From: Pseudomonadota bacterium
GTDB lineage: Bacteria; Pseudomonadota; Alphaproteobacteria; Rhodospirillales; Casp-alpha2
Length of the DNA: 11,418 nucleotides
NCBI GenBank assembly: GCA_022563215.1
Contig: JADFNT010000029.1
Span: 1 to 11,418, forward strand
Direction of reading: 5' to 3'
Shown here: piece after piece, positions 1-5,662 of the stretch
Layout of the letters: the number at the start of each line of letters is the position of its first letter
Position numbering within the stretch: position 1 is the stretch's first letter
The notes under the pieces: model-generated
The model's input: the letters and a program-made list of their open reading frames with translations, nothing else
Told to the model about the DNA's origin: nothing
Database searches by the model: none
Position numbers and translations under genes: made by a program

Positions 1-759
1 ATCTGCACCCAACACCTGGGCGCTTCGACCGGGGAGGCGCAGGGAAATGTCGCCCTCGCGGTTTGTGACCAAATCATTGATTTCCTGAAATACGGCAGGG
101 TATTAAACGCTGTCAATATGCCCTCCATCAGCGAAGAACTGCTGGCGCAAATCAAACCAAGCCTGGCCCTCGGCGATGAACTTGGCAAAATGGCTTCGCA
201 ACTGGTCAGCGGACCTATTTCCCAGGTGCGGATCCTTTACAGCGGCGAAGTGGCAAATCTTGACGTTGAACCCATTACGATTTCGATCCTGAAGGGGATA
301 TTCACGGGCTCTATTGAGGGGGTCAATATGGTCAACGCTCCCTTCATCGCCAAGGAACGGGGGATAGAAGTCCAGGAATCAAAAAGCAACGAGATCAAGG
401 ATTACACCAGCACTATCCAAGTTGACATCATCACTGAGAAGAACAGCAGGAGCATCACGGGAAGTATTTTCGGAAAAGGCGATTCCAGAATAGTCAAGTT
501 CGACGATTATTATTTTGAAGCTGTCATTTCCAAACACATGCTGATCTTAATGAATCAGGACGTCCCGGGCGTCATCGGCAACCTGGGAAAAATTCTGGGG
601 GAGAACAAGATCAACATCGCGGGGTTTCACCTTGGGCGCATCACCGAAAAGGATAAAGCCGTCGCGGTGATCAATATCGACAGCCCGCCCACAAGCGAAG
701 CGTTACGGGCGCTCAGGGAAACTCCCAATGTCCTTGAGGTGCACTCTGTAACCATTTGA
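1..759 (+). CDS. serA: D-3-phosphoglycerate dehydrogenase, C-terminal part (5' end outside window)
   Basis: The reading frame is open from base 1, so this is the 3' part of a gene; the ATG at 118 is internal. SerA oxidises 3-phosphoglycerate to 3-phosphohydroxypyruvate, the first step of serine synthesis in the cytoplasm. The fragment (252 residues) opens with the family block TQHLGASTGEAQ, which holds the catalytic His (residue 5 here; the preceding residue is usually Pro and is Gln here). It continues through the intervening ASB-type domain (about residues 50-170) and ends in an ACT domain (about 178-252; NQDVPGVIGNLGKILGENKINIAGF) that in this family senses serine. This is the long SerA type with both extra domains. 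The DNA is clearly more AT-rich than the neighbours (26 G+C in bases 361-420), and AGA and ATA codons occur, so it may have been acquired laterally. Confidence 0.93.
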   Translation: MCTQHLGASTGEAQGNVALAVCDQIIDFLKYGRVLNAVNMPSISEELLAQIKPSLALGDELGKMASQLVSGPISQVRILYSGEVANLDVEPITISILKGIFTGSIEGVNMVNAPFIAKERGIEVQESKSNEIKDYTSTIQVDIITEKNSRSITGSIFGKGDSRIVKFDDYYFEAVISKHMLILMNQDVPGVIGNLGKILGENKINIAGFHLGRITEKDKAVAVINIDSPPTSEALRALRETPNVLEVHSVTI

Positions 760-812
760 TCACAGGCTGGGAGGCAATACAAGCTGGGAAGATTTTCCGC
801 AAGGCTTCGTTT

Positions 813-844
813 TGCGGCTGGCGCCGGCAGGCCGCAGGCGTTTT
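813..844 (+). terminator. possible rho-independent terminator of serA
   Basis: Arms TGCGGC (813-818) and GCCGCA (831-836) enclose a GC-rich 12-nt loop that can pair further, followed by GGCG and TTTT (841-844). It lies 54 nt after the serA stop. The gap between stem and T-run and the short T-run make it weak. An alternative hairpin CCGCAA/TTGCGG (797-802/812-817) competes with it. Confidence 0.3.
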
Positions 845-890
845 AATCAGAGTATGTTGAAGCGCGGGCGGCGCATACATACTCTATTAA
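843..890 (+). promoter_or_regulatory. large inverted repeat in front of ubiG
   Basis: TTAAT-c-AGAGTATGT (843-857, one bulged C) is complementary to ACATACTCTATTAA (877-890), giving a 14-bp stem around a 19-nt GC-rich loop. It ends about 6 nt before the ubiG ribosome binding site (AGAGG near 898-902). It could be a DNA operator or an mRNA leader hairpin limiting ubiG translation; the sequence alone cannot tell. No T-run follows, so it is unlikely to be a terminator. Confidence 0.45.
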
Positions 891-912
891 AGCGAACAGA
901 GGCAACCCACCG

Positions 913-1680
913 ATGGCCCGAACGGTAAAGGCAAAATCACCCAAACCCGGCTTCTCGACCGCCGAAGCGGACGAAATTTCCCGCTTTGCCGCCATCGCCG
1001 AGTCCTGGTGGGACCCCAATGGGGACTTTCGGCCGCTGCATCGGCTCAACCCGGTGCGCCTCCAATTCATCCGCGACCACGTGGTCCGGCATTTCGACCG
1101 CGACCCCCTGGGCCCCGAGCCTTTCAAGGGCCTGGATGTTCTCGACATCGGCTGCGGCGGCGGCCTTTTGTGCGAACCCATGCGGCGATTGGGTGCAAAC
1201 GTGACCGGCATCGACGCCGGCCAAGAGGCGATCGAAATCGCCAAGGCCCACGCCCAACAATCGGGCCTCGACATCGACTACCACCACCGGCGGCCGGAAG
1301 AGCTGGAGGCCGAAAAGGAGCGCTTCGACTTCGTCCTCAACATGGAGGTGGTCGAACACGTGGCCGATGTGGGGGCTTTCCTGGCCGCCTCGGCGGGACT
1401 GGTCAAACCCGGCGGCGCCGTGGTGCTGTCGACGCTGAACCGCACCCTCAAGGCGCTGGCGCTGGCCAAGATCGGCGCCGAATACGTGCTCCGGTGGCTG
1501 CCCCGGGGAACCCACGACTGGCGCAAGTTCGTGCGCCCGTCGGAAATGGCGGCGGGGCTGAAGTCCGGCGGCGTCGATATCACCGACCTCAAGGGCATGA
1601 CCTACGACCCGATCGGCGACCAATGGCGCCTGAGCAGCGATCTGCAGGTCAATTACCTGGCTTTCGCTGTAAAGAATTGA
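913..1680 (+). CDS. ubiG: UbiG, ubiquinone biosynthesis O-methyltransferase
   Basis: UbiG carries out both O-methylations of the ubiquinone ring (2-polyprenyl-6-hydroxyphenol and 3-demethylubiquinol) using S-adenosylmethionine, at the cytoplasmic membrane. The 255-residue length is usual for alphaproteobacterial members. Visible signatures are SWWDPNGDFRPLHRLNP (31-47), SAM motif I VLDIGCGGG (76-84), the acidic residue ending strand 2 (D101 in GIDAG), MEVVEHV (144-150), and STLNRT (173-178) with the TYDP and VNYL blocks near the end. The ATG at 913 follows AGAGG at a spacing of about 10 nt and gives the normal N-terminus. It stands 153 bp after serA behind a large inverted repeat, so it probably has its own control. 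Long open frames on the opposite strand here are GC-rich shadows. Confidence 0.97.
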   Translation: MARTVKAKSPKPGFSTAEADEISRFAAIAESWWDPNGDFRPLHRLNPVRLQFIRDHVVRHFDRDPLGPEPFKGLDVLDIGCGGGLLCEPMRRLGANVTGIDAGQEAIEIAKAHAQQSGLDIDYHHRRPEELEAEKERFDFVLNMEVVEHVADVGAFLAASAGLVKPGGAVVLSTLNRTLKALALAKIGAEYVLRWLPRGTHDWRKFVRPSEMAAGLKSGGVDITDLKGMTYDPIGDQWRLSSDLQVNYLAFAVKN

Positions 1681-1706
1681 TTCCAAAGAAAATAATATCG
1701 AAACCA

Positions 1707-1724
1707 AAGTGACGGCGGTCACTT
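1707..1724. promoter_or_regulatory. CRP/FNR-type operator palindrome
   Basis: AAGTGAC-GGCG-GTCACTT is a perfect 7+7 palindrome. Its core AGTGA-N6-TCACT is a symmetric one-base variant per half of the CRP consensus TGTGA-N6-TCACA and also fits the CRP/FNR superfamily layout. Its centre (1715.5) lies about 41-42 bp upstream of the start point predicted from the TATATT at 1745-1750, which is the class II activator position. The regulator is unknown; no gene for it is in the window. Confidence 0.5.
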
Positions 1725-1744
1725 ACGCCGTATTTCTTTTGGCC

Positions 1745-1750
1745 TATATT
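1745..1750 (+). promoter_or_regulatory. -10 element upstream of the FecR-domain gene
   Basis: TATATT differs from TATAAT at one position and stands in a short AT-rich patch. The bases 17 nt upstream (CTTACG) do not resemble TTGACA, consistent with a promoter that needs an activator bound at 1707-1724. Predicted transcription start is near 1757-1758, leaving a leader of roughly 90 nt before the preferred start codon. Confidence 0.4.
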
Positions 1751-1765
1751 AATGGCTAGACAAGG

Positions 1766-1804
1766 GGGATCGTTGGTCCCGGGTTCCACCGCAACCAACG
1801 ACCC
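1766..1804 (+). promoter_or_regulatory. leader hairpin before the FecR-domain gene
   Basis: GGG-a-TCGTTGGT (1766-1777, bulged A at 1769) pairs with ACCAACGACCC (1794-1804), an 11-bp stem with a 16-nt loop. It ends 3 nt before the purine-rich AGGGA at 1808-1812. There is no T-run after it, so it is not a classical terminator. A role in mRNA stability or ribosome access is inference. Confidence 0.4.
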
Positions 1805-1845
1805 GATAGGGAACGCCCATGGATTGGGGCGTTTCGGAGTGCATC

Positions 1846-3300
1846 ATGGCGGAAGCAATAGGAAAGGTGGAAACCCTCCAAGGAGAGGTCACCGTCACCC
1901 GCGCCGACGGCACTCAGGATCGTTTGTCGGTCGGCGATCCGGTGTTTCAGGGCGACGAAATCGCAACCGGCAACGGTTCCATCGGCGTCACGTTGGCCGA
2001 CCAGACGACGTTCTCGATGGCGGCCGATGGCCGGATTACCCTCGATGAAATGATTTACGATCCTTCCACCCAGGAAGGCTCTATCGCTTTCAGGGTCACC
2101 GAAGGGCTGTTTACGTTTGTCTCCGGCATGGTCGCCAAAACCGATCCCAATGCCATGGCCATCAACACACCGGTGGCGACGATCGGCATCCGCGGCACCC
2201 AATTGGGTCTGGAGGTCAAGGAAGGCGGCGCAACCAATGTGTCGCTGATGGAAGAGGCCGACGGCACTATCGGCGAAGTCGTGGTCGAAAACGAGGCCGG
2301 CGTGGCGGTCTTGAACCAGGCCTTCCAGACCGTCACCGTCATGCAACGGGACGGCTCCATGTCCGAGGTCACCGTTGCCGAAATGACCGACGTCGTCAGG
2401 CAGTTCGGGGCGTCTCTGGCCGCGCTTCCGACCGCGGGATTGAACGCCAACGATTACGCCGACGTCATAAAGGTCCTGGACGAGGAAATCGAGGAGCTGG
2501 AACAGGCCCCGGCCGAGGAGTTGGAAGAGTTCGAAACCAACGCCGGCAAGGAAGCAGAGGAAGAGGAAGAGCCCGACGTTACCGAGACCGTCGTTATCAC
2601 CGTCAGCGATAACGCCGAGGTTGTCGACCCGGCGAATATCGAAGTCGTCACCATCGAGCCCAAGGCGGCGACGATTGCCGAAACGACCGAGTCAACAACC
2701 ACTACCGTCAAAACCAAGCAACGAAGGGATGAACCGGTCGCCGTAACCGAGCCGGAGCCGGAGCCGGTCGCCACATCCGAACCCGAGCCGGTGCCCGAAC
2801 CCGAGCCTGAACCGGAGCCGGAGCCGGTCGCCACATCCGAACCCGAGCCCGTTCCGGAACCTCAACCCGAGCCGGAGCCCGAACCGGAACCCGAGCCCGC
2901 GCCTGAGCCAACCCCCGAGCCGGAGCCCGTTCCTGAGCCCGAACCAGAAGAAGAGGATTACGACAAGGGCCACGGCAACGAGGAAGACGGTTTCGACGAC
3001 GACAATCCCGGCAAGTCAAAAGGCAAACAGGGGAAAGACGGCAAAGGCGAAGGTGGCGAAGGTGAGGGTGGCGAAGGTGAGGGTGGCGAAGGTGAGGGTG
3101 GCGAAGGCTCCCTGGCCCTGTTCGACGACGGCGAGGCAGACGATGTCCTGGAAGAAATTCTGCCGCCGACCGAAGGCGGCGAGGGCAAAGATAAGGATGC
3201 CCCCCGCGGCCACGATCACGGCGGCAAAGAGAATCACAGCTATACGACAACGCCGGACCCGGACAGCCCCGACGTTATTGACGTGAAAGTGGACGAATAA
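1846..3300 (+). CDS. FecR-domain protein with Pro-Glu and Gly-Glu repeat regions
   Basis: The first ~150 residues are a FecR-like beta domain: [46 protein letters not shown], and [18 protein letters not shown] associate this type with N-termini of large alphaproteobacterial surface or repeat proteins. After an acidic linker come (Glu-Pro)n repeats (about residues 300-367), an Asp/Lys-rich stretch, three perfect EGEGG units near 405-419, and an acidic His/Asp-rich end. The total of 484 residues is short for that protein type; no RTX repeats, signal peptide or membrane segment are seen, so location and export route are unknown. Two starts have good ribosome sites: 1819 (AGGGA, 6 nt) and 1846 (GGAG, 6 nt). 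I chose 1846 because MA-x-AIG-x-VETLQG is the N-terminus I recall for relatives. Iron-dicitrate signalling is not implied, since no partner sigma factor or receptor is nearby. It could also be a truncated adhesin. Confidence 0.85.
   Translation: MAEAIGKVETLQGEVTVTRADGTQDRLSVGDPVFQGDEIATGNGSIGVTLADQTTFSMAADGRITLDEMIYDPSTQEGSIAFRVTEGLFTFVSGMVAKTDPNAMAINTPVATIGIRGTQLGLEVKEGGATNVSLMEEADGTIGEVVVENEAGVAVLNQAFQTVTVMQRDGSMSEVTVAEMTDVVRQFGASLAALPTAGLNANDYADVIKVLDEEIEELEQAPAEELEEFETNAGKEAEEEEEPDVTETVVITVSDNAEVVDPANIEVVTIEPKAATIAETTESTTTTVKTKQRRDEPVAVTEPEPEPVATSEPEPVPEPEPEPEPEPVATSEPEPVPEPQPEPEPEPEPEPAPEPTPEPEPVPEPEPEEEDYDKGHGNEEDGFDDDNPGKSKGKQGKDGKGEGGEGEGGEGEGGEGEGGEGSLALFDDGEADDVLEEILPPTEGGEGKDKDAPRGHDHGGKENHSYTTTPDPDSPDVIDVKVDE
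2752..2849 (+). repeat. 60-bp-period direct repeat inside the Pro-Glu region
   Basis: Bases 2752-2789 recur exactly at 2812-2849 (38 identical bases, period 60), encoding a 20-residue unit that contains [14 protein letters not shown]. Identity at silent positions shows a recent duplication rather than selection on protein sequence alone. Confidence 0.85.
3049..3108 (+). repeat. 15-bp tandem repeat coding for Glu-Gly-Glu-Gly-Gly
   Basis: The unit GAAGGTGAGGGTGGC occurs three times in perfect tandem (3058-3072, 3073-3087, 3088-3102), flanked by partial units (3049-3057 and 3103-3108). The period keeps the frame, so copy number can change without breaking the gene. Confidence 0.9.
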
Positions 3301-3310
3301 CCGTGCCGTA

Positions 3311-3339
3311 GCCCGGGGCGCCCGGGGTGCCCGGGGTGC
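3311..3339. repeat. triple 9-bp tandem repeat after the FecR-domain gene
   Basis: GCCCGGGGC, GCCCGGGGT, GCCCGGGGT and a partial GCC lie head to tail 10 nt after the stop codon. They are GC-rich and likely slippage-prone; no function is evident. Confidence 0.7.
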
Positions 3340-3354
3340 CAGTCCCCTCAAAGC

Positions 3355-3382
3355 CATAAAAAACCCGCCTCAAGGCGGGTTT
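3355..3382 (-). terminator. terminator between the convergent FecR-domain and DUF1178 genes
   Basis: AAACCCGCC (3361-3369), loop TCAA, GGCGGGTTT (3374-3382) is a perfect 9-bp stem. Read on the minus strand it is followed by a run of six T, making a strong rho-independent terminator for the DUF1178 gene whose stop is at 3418. On the plus strand only TTT follows, but it may also end the FecR-domain transcript. Confidence 0.85.
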
Positions 3383-3417
3383 CGCCGTCACCGCGCCGGC
3401 CGGGGGCAGCCGGGGGG

Positions 3418-3855
3418 TCAGCCGTCGCGGCGGCGGATGAACGGAAAGCGGATATACTCGACGCCTTCGTCGTCCAGCTCTTCGGCTTCCTCGTCGGTGG
3501 CTTCGCCGTAGATTCTCCGCTCTTCGGACTCGCCGTAATGGATACGCTTGGCTTCCTCGGCAAATTCGTCGCCGACGAACTCGCAGTTCTCCTCGACCTC
3601 GCGGCTGATCCCGTCGACGGCCTCGAGGATATTTTCCGCCACTTGCTGCGCCCGTTCCTCGGCGCCTGAGCGCTTCCGGCCCTTGCCGCGCCCGATGGCG
3701 ACATGCGGCGCCATCGGCGCCTTGTTCACCACCGAGGTGCCGCAAAAAGGGCACGCCACATCGCCGGCCACCACCTGTTGGTCGTAGGTGCCGCTGTCAC
3801 GGAACCAAGCCTCGAAGTCATGGCCCTTGTGGCAAAGCAACTGATACAGAATCAT
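3418..3855 (-). CDS. DUF1178 family protein
   Basis: The 145-residue product begins MILYQLLCHKGHDFEAWF, with C8 and H12 followed by CPFCGT (C35, C38), a probable zinc-ribbon-like site. KAPMAP follows, and then an acidic helical part (EERAQQVAENILEAV, EVEENCEFVGDEFAEEAKRIHYGE). This is the DUF1178 pattern, a small cytoplasmic protein widespread in alpha- and betaproteobacteria with no established function. From memory, in many alphaproteobacteria it directly follows the carbon-nitrogen hydrolase gene; here that gene ends 2.6 kb away. AGGA precedes the ATG by 11-12 nt. The gene ends in a strong terminator. Confidence 0.92.
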   Translation of the reverse strand: MILYQLLCHKGHDFEAWFRDSGTYDQQVVAGDVACPFCGTSVVNKAPMAPHVAIGRGKGRKRSGAEERAQQVAENILEAVDGISREVEENCEFVGDEFAEEAKRIHYGESEERRIYGEATDEEAEELDDEGVEYIRFPFIRRRDG

Positions 3856-3942
3856 GGTAAACAGGAATCCTTAGCGGGAAAGCCGGCGCTTAATATTGTA
3901 CTGTTATTATTGACGAAAGACATAGCCTAAAACGGTTAACAA

Positions 3943-4599
3943 ATGCAAAACGCTAACGATCCGGACCTCCGGAGCCGCCATCTTGGCATCACCGAGCCCT
4001 CGCCCTGGGTCAGGCGGTTCGCGCCCCTGATCACCCCCGGGGACGACAACGAAGGCGATAAAGGGGGCGCGGTGCTGGACCTGGCGGCCGGCGGCGGGCG
4101 CCACGGGCGCTATCTTCTGGGCCTCGGCTTTTCGGTGGTGCTGGTCGACCGGGACATCGCCCCCCTCGCCGACCTGACCGGCGAACCCAGGGCCGAAATC
4201 ATCGAGGCCGACCTGGAAACCGGGGCCTCCGTTTTTGCCCCGGGCGGGCCGCTGGCGGGACGGACGTTCGCCGGCATCGTCGTCGTCAATTACCTGCACC
4301 GGGCGCTGATGGAAGACATCCTCGCCGCCCTGGCGCCCGGCGGGGTGCTGATCTACGAGACCTTCGCCAGCGGCAACGAACGCTTCCAGCGCCCACGCAA
4401 TCCCGACCACCTGCTTAAATGCGGCGAGCTCCTGGACCTGCTTGGGGGCCGCCTTCAGATCGTCGCCTATGAGCACGGCCTCGACGAGACGGCGGAAATC
4501 CCCGGCGTCAAGCAGCGCATCTGCGCCGTCAATGACTTAGGAATCAGCGACCGCGACTGCGCCGAGCCGGCGCCCCATCCGGTGGCACCGGGGGATTAG
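3943..4599 (+). CDS. class I SAM-dependent methyltransferase, substrate unknown
   Basis: The 218-residue protein shows a SAM-binding fold: motif I VLDLAAGGGRHGRYL (44-58), the strand-2 acidic end D69 (VLVDRD), D90 (EIIEADLE), the post-II block VVNYLHR (114-120), and APGGVLIYETFA (131-142). GNERFQRPRNPDHLLKCGELL (144-164) is a block I recall as conserved in a broad proteobacterial family annotated only as methyltransferase. The family match seems to end near KQRICAVND (190-198); the last ~20 residues look like an unconserved tail. It is divergent from DUF1178 (87 bp apart, AT-rich gap). A TTGACG (3910-3915) is a good -35, but no convincing -10 follows and there is no clear ribosome site. A TehB-like role is possible but unsupported. 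Confidence 0.85.
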   Translation: MQNANDPDLRSRHLGITEPSPWVRRFAPLITPGDDNEGDKGGAVLDLAAGGGRHGRYLLGLGFSVVLVDRDIAPLADLTGEPRAEIIEADLETGASVFAPGGPLAGRTFAGIVVVNYLHRALMEDILAALAPGGVLIYETFASGNERFQRPRNPDHLLKCGELLDLLGGRLQIVAYEHGLDETAEIPGVKQRICAVNDLGISDRDCAEPAPHPVAPGD

Positions 4600-4621
4600 C
4601 GGATTTCGGGTTTCCGCTTTA
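4598..4621 (+). terminator. weak terminator overlapping the methyltransferase stop codon
   Basis: AGCGGA (4598-4603) and TCCGCT (4613-4618) form a 6-bp stem with a 9-nt loop, followed by TT and A. The left arm starts within the TAG stop (4597-4599). Short stem and T-run make this uncertain. Confidence 0.35.
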
Positions 4622-4738
4622 TCCCTCGTCTCTGTGGCGAAGAGAACGGCCGCTGCCCTGCAAGGCGACCAAACCAGCCAGGGCATCACGGGGAGCGCCC
4701 CGTATGCCTTTGCCGATACGGTCGATGAAACGAGCGGT
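4619..4738 (-). pseudogene. MFS transporter relic (about 40 codons)
   Basis: Read on the minus strand from 4738, an open stretch without its own start gives ARFIDRIGKGIRGAPRDAL, then a poorly conserved tail with GRSLRH and a stop at 4619-4621. The pattern R-x-x-D-R-x-G-K-G-I-R-x-A-P-R-D-A-L is the cytoplasmic loop signature between helices in a group of major facilitator permeases. Everything before and after it is missing, so this is a decayed fragment. It abuts, in a different frame, the first codons of an IS110-type transposase. The signature is read by eye. Confidence 0.6.
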
Positions 4739-4739
4739 G

Positions 4740-4850
4740 AAAATCCAGGCCGACCGTGGTAATCTTCATAGCGGATGGCTCCTTTTGCTCGTGGTTGCAT
4801 AATGACAACCACACTTTGGCACATTGCGATGCCGGGAGCGGGAGCCATCC
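4740..4850 (-). mobile_element. IS110/IS1111-family transposase 5' end relic
   Basis: On the minus strand an ATG at 4769 (AAGGAG about 9 nt upstream) encodes MKITTVGLDF, the characteristic start of IS110/IS1111-family (DEDD) transposases, where the block normally continues into LAK...FQVH. Here it breaks off after ten codons and runs into the MFS relic, so the element has lost almost all of its transposase. The upstream side (to about 4850) keeps structured sequence that may be the original non-coding end. The outer limit is a guess. Confidence 0.6.
4773..4850. repeat. nested inverted repeats upstream of the transposase relic
   Basis: Outer arms GGATGGCTCC (4773-4782) and GGAGCCATCC (4841-4850) are perfect 10-bp complements 58 nt apart. 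Inside, GTGGTTG (4791-4797) and CAACCAC (4806-4812) form a 7-bp stem with an 8-nt loop. The left arm overlaps the transposase ribosome-site area. These may be sub-terminal repeats or part of the RNA-coding end of an IS110-type element. Confidence 0.6.
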
Positions 4851-4990
4851 ACCCCATCTGCTAACCACCCGAAAGCGGTCGTCGAACGGCCAGGGCCTTA
4901 ACGGCGGCTCTTAGCCATGTGTGGACAAAAAGCCAAGGGTTGGAAGCCCGAAATTTTATGAAAACACGATCTACGGAAAGCGTTTTTTTT

Positions 4991-5093
4991 CGTACATCCG
5001 CTCGAACCGAATCGATGGCGCCCGGCACCTTGCAGGTGCCTGAACCCTTTTCCAGGAGAAACTTCGCCCCGCCCCATGGCGGGGTTTTTCTTT
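4991..5093 (+). ncRNA. possible small RNA or transcribed leader ending in a strong terminator
   Basis: No protein fits this stretch, yet it holds a perfect hairpin GGCACCT-TGC-AGGTGCC (5024-5040), an unpaired purine-rich stretch (CCAGGAGAAAC, 5052-5062), and then a textbook terminator (5067-5093). Something must be transcribed towards that terminator, and no gene stands between 4600 and it. I cannot match it to a known RNA family or riboswitch. The 5' end is arbitrary, set after a run of eight T at 4983-4990, and I found no promoter I trust. Confidence 0.3.
5067..5093 (+). terminator. strong rho-independent terminator
   Basis: CCCCGCC (5067-5073), loop CCAT, GGCGGGG (5078-5084), then TTTTTCTTT. 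Stem, tight loop and T-run are all of good quality and plus-strand oriented. It ends 48 nt before the ATG at 5142, so it either closes an upstream transcript or acts as an attenuator for the operon beginning at 5142. Confidence 0.85.
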
Positions 5094-5141
5094 GTCGGCG
5101 GGCGGTGTACCGTTATCGGGCGCTCCGGAAGGAGAACTAAC

Positions 5142-5438
5142 ATGCCGATCTGGAAGCTTGAGCCGATCAATCCGGACGACCACCACTGGCAGGCGAGCAC
5201 GTACGCAGGCCCTTTGACTGTGCGAGCGGCTGACGAAGACAAGGCCCGCGAGTTGGCGGCATCGCAATTCGGCATCGGCGCGGAGAAGCCCCCGGGGGTG
5301 GAAGTTCCGAGGACGCCCTGGCTTTATTCATGGCTCGCGACCTGTACGCGGATAGAAGATTCGGAATTCGAGGACGACGGACCGGAAACTATCCTCGGTC
5401 CGGAAGAGGCGTTGTCGAAGGCGCTTCAGTCACTTTGA
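5142..5438 (+). CDS. hypothetical protein, 98 aa, first gene of a coupled trio
   Basis: The start at 5142 is fixed by AAGGAG (5129-5134) with a 7-nt spacer; an earlier ATG at 5076 lies in the terminator loop and is rejected. The protein begins MPIWKLEPINPDDHHWQAST, with a central helix ADEDKARELAASQFGI (30-45), a Pro-rich turn (49-59) and an acidic C-terminus (71-90). It is soluble, with no signal or membrane segment. I recall similar short alphaproteobacterial proteins (an IWKL start followed by W-x-AS and a DE-x-x-RELAA helix) annotated only as hypothetical; no function is known to me. Its stop TGA shares one base with the next ATG (TGATG), so translation of the two is probably coupled. Confidence 0.8.
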   Translation: MPIWKLEPINPDDHHWQASTYAGPLTVRAADEDKARELAASQFGIGAEKPPGVEVPRTPWLYSWLATCTRIEDSEFEDDGPETILGPEEALSKALQSL

Positions 5439-5662
5439 TGAAATTTTCCGTATTCGCCGCCTCCATCATCGCCACTGTAACCTTTGTCGCCTCGTCGGCT
5501 TTTGCTTACCATGACACCTTAAGGGGCGGTGGCTCGATCGGCGCAGTTCTGCCGATAGTCGTTGTTGTCGTCCTTGGCATGGTTGGGCTTGGGATTTGGG
5601 ACCGGAAGATGCGAAAGAGGAAATCAAAACGTAAGCACAAACGCAGGCGCAAGCGGCGATGA
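5438..5662 (+). CDS. small exported membrane protein with extremely basic C-terminal tail, 74 aa
   Basis: The chosen start gives MKFSVFAASIIATVTFVASS, a typical signal sequence with probable cleavage after AFA (residue 23). A Gly-rich stretch follows, then one membrane helix (about 35-54, VLPIVVVVVLGMVGLGIW) and a tail (55-74) with 16 Lys/Arg in 20 residues. By the positive-inside rule the tail should be cytoplasmic. It might bind an acidic partner such as nucleic acid, phospholipid or an acidic protein; this is inference only. No family is recognised. It starts on the last base of the preceding stop and its own stop overlaps the next start by four bases (ATGA), so it lies at the centre of a coupled operon. 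A longer frame opening at 5330 overlaps the upstream gene and lacks a ribosome site. Confidence 0.75.
   Translation: MKFSVFAASIIATVTFVASSAFAYHDTLRGGGSIGAVLPIVVVVVLGMVGLGIWDRKMRKRKSKRKHKRRRKRR

Noticed and set aside
937..1722. Long minus-strand frames opposite ubiG (also 843-1274)
   Set aside because: The plus-strand ubiG is unmistakable; these antisense frames give low-complexity, family-less proteins typical of GC-rich shadows.
2454..3357. Antisense frames over the FecR-domain repeats, rich in Gly-Ser, Arg-Leu or Pro-Ser
   Set aside because: They are products of the simple repeats read in other frames; the plus-strand frame has a conserved domain and good start signals.
3896..3942. Promoter for the 3943 methyltransferase (TTGACG at 3910-3915)
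   Set aside because: The -35 is good but no acceptable -10 lies 16-18 nt downstream, so it is not listed as a feature.
4537..4857. 106-codon minus-strand frame through the relic region
   Set aside because: It runs through both relics in a frame matching neither the transposase start nor the MFS signature, and overlaps the 3' end of the methyltransferase gene.
4983..4990. Run of eight T as a terminator
   Set aside because: No GC-rich hairpin precedes it on the plus strand, and the minus-strand reading gives A's, so it lacks terminator structure.
5076..5141. Upstream ATG for the 98-aa protein
   Set aside because: The ATG lies in the loop of a strong terminator, has no correctly spaced ribosome site, and adds a Gly-rich stretch; 5142 has AAGGAG at ideal distance.
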